Source of the DNA: Callaeas wilsoni
Taxonomy: Eukaryota > Chordata > Aves > Passeriformes > Callaeidae
DNA length: 64,000 nt
Reading direction: 5' to 3'
Assembly (NCBI GenBank): GCA_013398955.1
Contig: VWPU01008518.1
Coordinates: 1-64,000, forward strand
Shown: positions 61,209 to 64,000 of the stretch, piece by piece
Position numbering within the stretch: position 1 is the stretch's first letter
How the letters are laid out: each line of letters opens with the position of its first letter
The notes under the pieces: generated by a model
Seen by the model: only the letters and a program-made list of their open reading frames with translations
Databases searched by the model: none
Told to the model about the DNA's origin: nothing
Position numbers and translations under genes: made by a program

Positions 61209-64000
61209 GTAGGTTGCCAAAAATGTTGGGAGTGAGGAGAGGAATGTGAACATCTGAAACAGAAGATTTGCTTATGCACCTGAACGATTCAGAAGCATGT
61301 TGGAGTATGGTTAGAATATTATCAGTCAATCGGAGTTGGAGATACTGTTTTAATTGGGTGGTGGATAATGCCCTGCAGAAGGGGAGGGTTGACCTGGCCT
61401 GGTTTCGGCTTCTGAAGCAAAGCTGACTCCAAAGGTCAGTCCCAGGAGCATGTTCAAGGCTCCAGGTTTTTCCAGCAGCCCCACCAAGGGTGGGGGCTCT
61501 CAGTCCCAGTTCAGGTGGTGTATGGTAAACACCCTGTGAGAGCTGGGGCTGTTTTGGAAGGCTCGTTTGTGTGCCTGGTTCTGAGATTCATCATCGTGGC
61601 TTTTATGGGAGCTGCTTCTGTGGAAGGCAGACTGTTCCCTCTCTAATTCACTGTTCAAGAAACCACAGTAAACATCCAGAAAGCCTTGAGTCCATCCACG
61701 CAAGGTTTTTTCTGCATATCCTTCTCTTTCTTTGCAAGAAATGTGTATGGGGTGTTTCTAATGCACTTTCTGTAGCGCTGATGGTATCCAGTGCTTTGGA
61801 ATAATTGGAACCTGGGCCAGTTATTCCAAGTTTTTTGAATACGTTTTCCTTCTATAGAATCATAAAATCACAGAATGGTTTGGGTTGGAAGGGATCTTAA
61901 AGATCATTTCATTCCAATGCCCTGCCACGGGCAGGGACACCTTCCACTATCCCAGGTTGCTCCAAGCCCCGTCCAACCCGGCCTTGGACACTTCCAGGGA
62001 AGGGGCAGCCACAGCTGCTCTGGGCACCCTGTGCCAGGGCCTCCCCACCCTCACAGGGAAGGATTTCTTCCTGATATCTAACACAACTTTCCCCTCTTTC
62101 AGTGTGAACCCGTTAGCCCTTGTCCTGTCACTCCAGCTCCTGATGAGCAGTCCCTTTAGACATGGGAAGTGCAACATCCTGGGGTGCTGGAGGGGTGGTG
62201 AGTGGAGGTAAACACCCAGCGATCCCACAGGTGGGGGTCGCACCTTTCCTGGGTCCCTGTTGAAGAAATCGAGGTAGTTGGCTGTACATCCCCTTGAACA
62301 CGGGTTTGCAGCCTGCACAGCTGCTGTGCTGCCTGATCTGTGTCCTGGGGGAATGTTTGTGTGACAGTCCCGGTGTGCTGCTGTGCTTGGGAAGGGTCAG
62401 TAGATCTCCTGGGGGCGTAGAGAGGCTCTGGAGAGCAGGATGGGAATATTATCATCCCTGTCTGCCATCGTTGGCAGGACATGGTAAACATGAAGGTCTG
62501 CTGTTAATGTCCCTTTATAAAGGACATAAGTTGGATTTTTTAGAACTGGAAGAGATGCAAAGCGATTCAGAAAATGCATGCACCAGGAAGGAGACTCTAG
62601 AAAAGAGACCATGCCATGAGATGAAAGACTGTCTGGGATATCCTAAAGACTGATATGCTGGAGGCAATTTGATTACTGTGTGTAAGCAGGAACACAAGGA
62701 AAAGTGTCTTTTAATGCTGTAGATTAATCTAGTAGGCAGGAGCTGAGTGCTTAATTGGCCATTGAAACCAGACAGACTTGAAATGATGCTCCGAGTAGCG
62801 AAGCCTTCCCAGCAGGCTGGAGAAGGAGGTGGGGCAGGCTCAGGCTCCTGGTGCCTTCTCGGAAGGAGCTTAGGCAAATAAACATTGTGCTGGGAGTGTT
62901 GGTGGCCAGGGGAAGCTTTGGGTGGTGGGCAGGGTTTGGCTTTCACATCCCTACAGCTCCTGCTTAGAGCATGGAGGCTTTGGGGCTTCTTGGAGCCAGA
63001 GGCACCTTCACTGTTTGCATAAATCCCGGGAACTGGGCAGCTCTGTCTGGAGACAGCATGGCTCAGCCTGGGAGATGGCTGGTGATAACCACGGCACGGG
63101 GACAGCGGGAAGGCTGTGTGGAGAGAAGGCACTGCAAAAACGCTGACCCAGCTGGGAACGCTGGGCTGCTGCCAGCCCTGGATGAGGGGTGGTGTCCTGG
63201 GGAGCTGCTGCTGACCTGGTGGCAGTGGGAGGCCAGCGTGTAACTGCAGATCTGGGGCGGCTGAAAGGTGCTGAGGGTGCTCGTGGCCGTGCTAACAGCC
63301 GGTGGGAGCAGGAAATAGCTTTATCCTGAAATGCAGTGCTGTGCTGTCCTCGCTGTCACTGTTTGCCCAGCTCTCCCCAGGGCCTGACAGCACAGCCAGC
63401 TGAGGACACAGGCACTCTGCCACCAAAACACCTGTTTGTGACCTTACAGCGTGTAACCGTGGCTGAGAACTGTCTGCAAAGCATGACCTTCAAAAAAACC
63501 TTTAAAAAATAGATAGGAAGTTGTGTTTAATGTTTAGTCTGAAAATGTAGGATGCCGTAGCTGTCCTTTAAATATGTGGAAAGTGAACACTTTATTATGA
63601 ACGCCATTTTTGGCTAGGTTATGTTTCAAGTAAATTTGTGGAACTGGTGTTCTTTAGTTTTGCAAAATCATTCCTAACTGTGTCCTCCTGAAATGCTACT
63701 TCCCTGGAACTCACAAGGTAAATCTTAGCAGCTCTCCAGGCTTAAATCTGCAGCTCAGCTTCTGTGGATCTCTCTGTTCTGATCTGTTTCTCTCCAATTT
63801 TTCCCTTTTCCCCGTAAATAACCCATTTTTTCAGTTTCCTTTTGTGTTACTGGCAAACATAACTGGGCCAAAATTGTAAAGAGAGGAATGACAATCTGCT
63901 GCTTTGGCATCAGCTGGGGCAGCAGGCTCACACGGATGTCCGAGGCAGGGGCTGCTGTGTGGTGTTGTGTATAAGATTAGTTTCCTGTTATGACTGGAAT
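61209..64000 (+). other. ARHGAP40 intron 2, continuing past the window
   Basis: After the donor at 61,209 I find no sequence resembling the next expected family exon. It contains a CR1 fragment at 61,854-62,165 and otherwise unrecognised DNA. Short open frames at 62.3-63.2 kb lack splice support or domain similarity. Confidence 0.55.
61854..62165 (-). mobile_element. CR1 LINE 3'-end fragment
   Basis: The plus strand starts TAGAATCATAAAATCACAGA, the reversed CR1 terminal repeat, and continues with ATGGTTTGGGTTGGAAGGGA, CTGCCACGGGCAGGGACACC, GGATTTCTTCCTGATATCTA and CTTGTCCTGTCACTCCAGCT. It is one of the best-preserved CR1 copies in the window, minus orientation, antisense to ARHGAP40. Confidence 0.9.

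Noticed and set aside
1..64000. SLC32A1 (vesicular GABA transporter), expected near ACTR5 from human synteny
   Set aside because: Its long second coding exon would be an obvious open frame; no open frame in the window has its multi-membrane sequence, so it is not here.
1..64000. tRNA genes, CRISPR arrays, bacterial-type operons
   Set aside because: No tRNA B-box with a matching cloverleaf and no regularly spaced short repeats were seen; the window is vertebrate nuclear DNA.

Overview
The window looks like nuclear DNA of a bird. It carries several 3'-terminal fragments of CR1 LINEs, at least one solo LTR of a common avian endogenous-retrovirus type, vertebrate exons with consensus splice sites, and GC-rich CpG islands at gene starts. 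I identified the genes by reading translated exons and comparing them with remembered human family members; no database search was possible.

Layout. Positions 1-240 are a CpG island, probably the edge of a promoter or first exon of a gene lying mostly to the left (PPP1R16B on the minus strand is the synteny-based guess). About 240-22,680 is a gene desert with no coding exon I can support. It holds a CR1 fragment (~13.05-13.29 kb), a solo LTR (13.60-14.14 kb), a CpG island (~16.13-16.44 kb) and a GC-rich minisatellite (16.64-17.21 kb) that produces long false ORFs on both strands. From 31,695 down to 23,348 on the minus strand is a complete nine-exon ACTR5 gene (actin-related protein 5, INO80 complex; 610 codons, every junction in phase). 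The 3 kb between ACTR5 and the next gene is packed with CR1 and LTR pieces. From 34,817 to 37,998 on the plus strand is a three-exon gene whose first exon is clearly adipogenin (ADIG), but whose in-frame second and third exons give a protein of about 220 residues, far longer than the roughly 80-residue mammalian protein. From about 39 kb to the right edge lies the 5' part of a RhoGAP gene of the ARHGAP18/28/40 family, called ARHGAP40 from motif and synteny. One coding exon is certain (61,006-61,208). A first coding exon in a CpG island (51,768-51,874) joins it in frame. An additional upstream CpG island (~39.1-39.55 kb) contains four tandem copies of a 20-bp unit, each carrying a consensus splice donor.

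How the genes relate. ACTR5 works in chromatin remodelling, adipogenin in adipocyte lipid-droplet formation, and ARHGAP40 is a predicted Rho GTPase-activating protein; they share no pathway and are together by synteny. The order ACTR5(-), ADIG(+), ARHGAP40(+) differs from the human order as I remember it (RALGAPB, ADIG, ARHGAP40, SLC32A1, ACTR5, PPP1R16B) by what could be a single inversion, with a breakpoint in the repeat-rich ACTR5-ADIG interval. The most interesting object is the extended avian adipogenin-like protein, with an N-terminal membrane segment, an acidic Ser/Glu/Asp linker and a second hydrophobic C-terminal domain.
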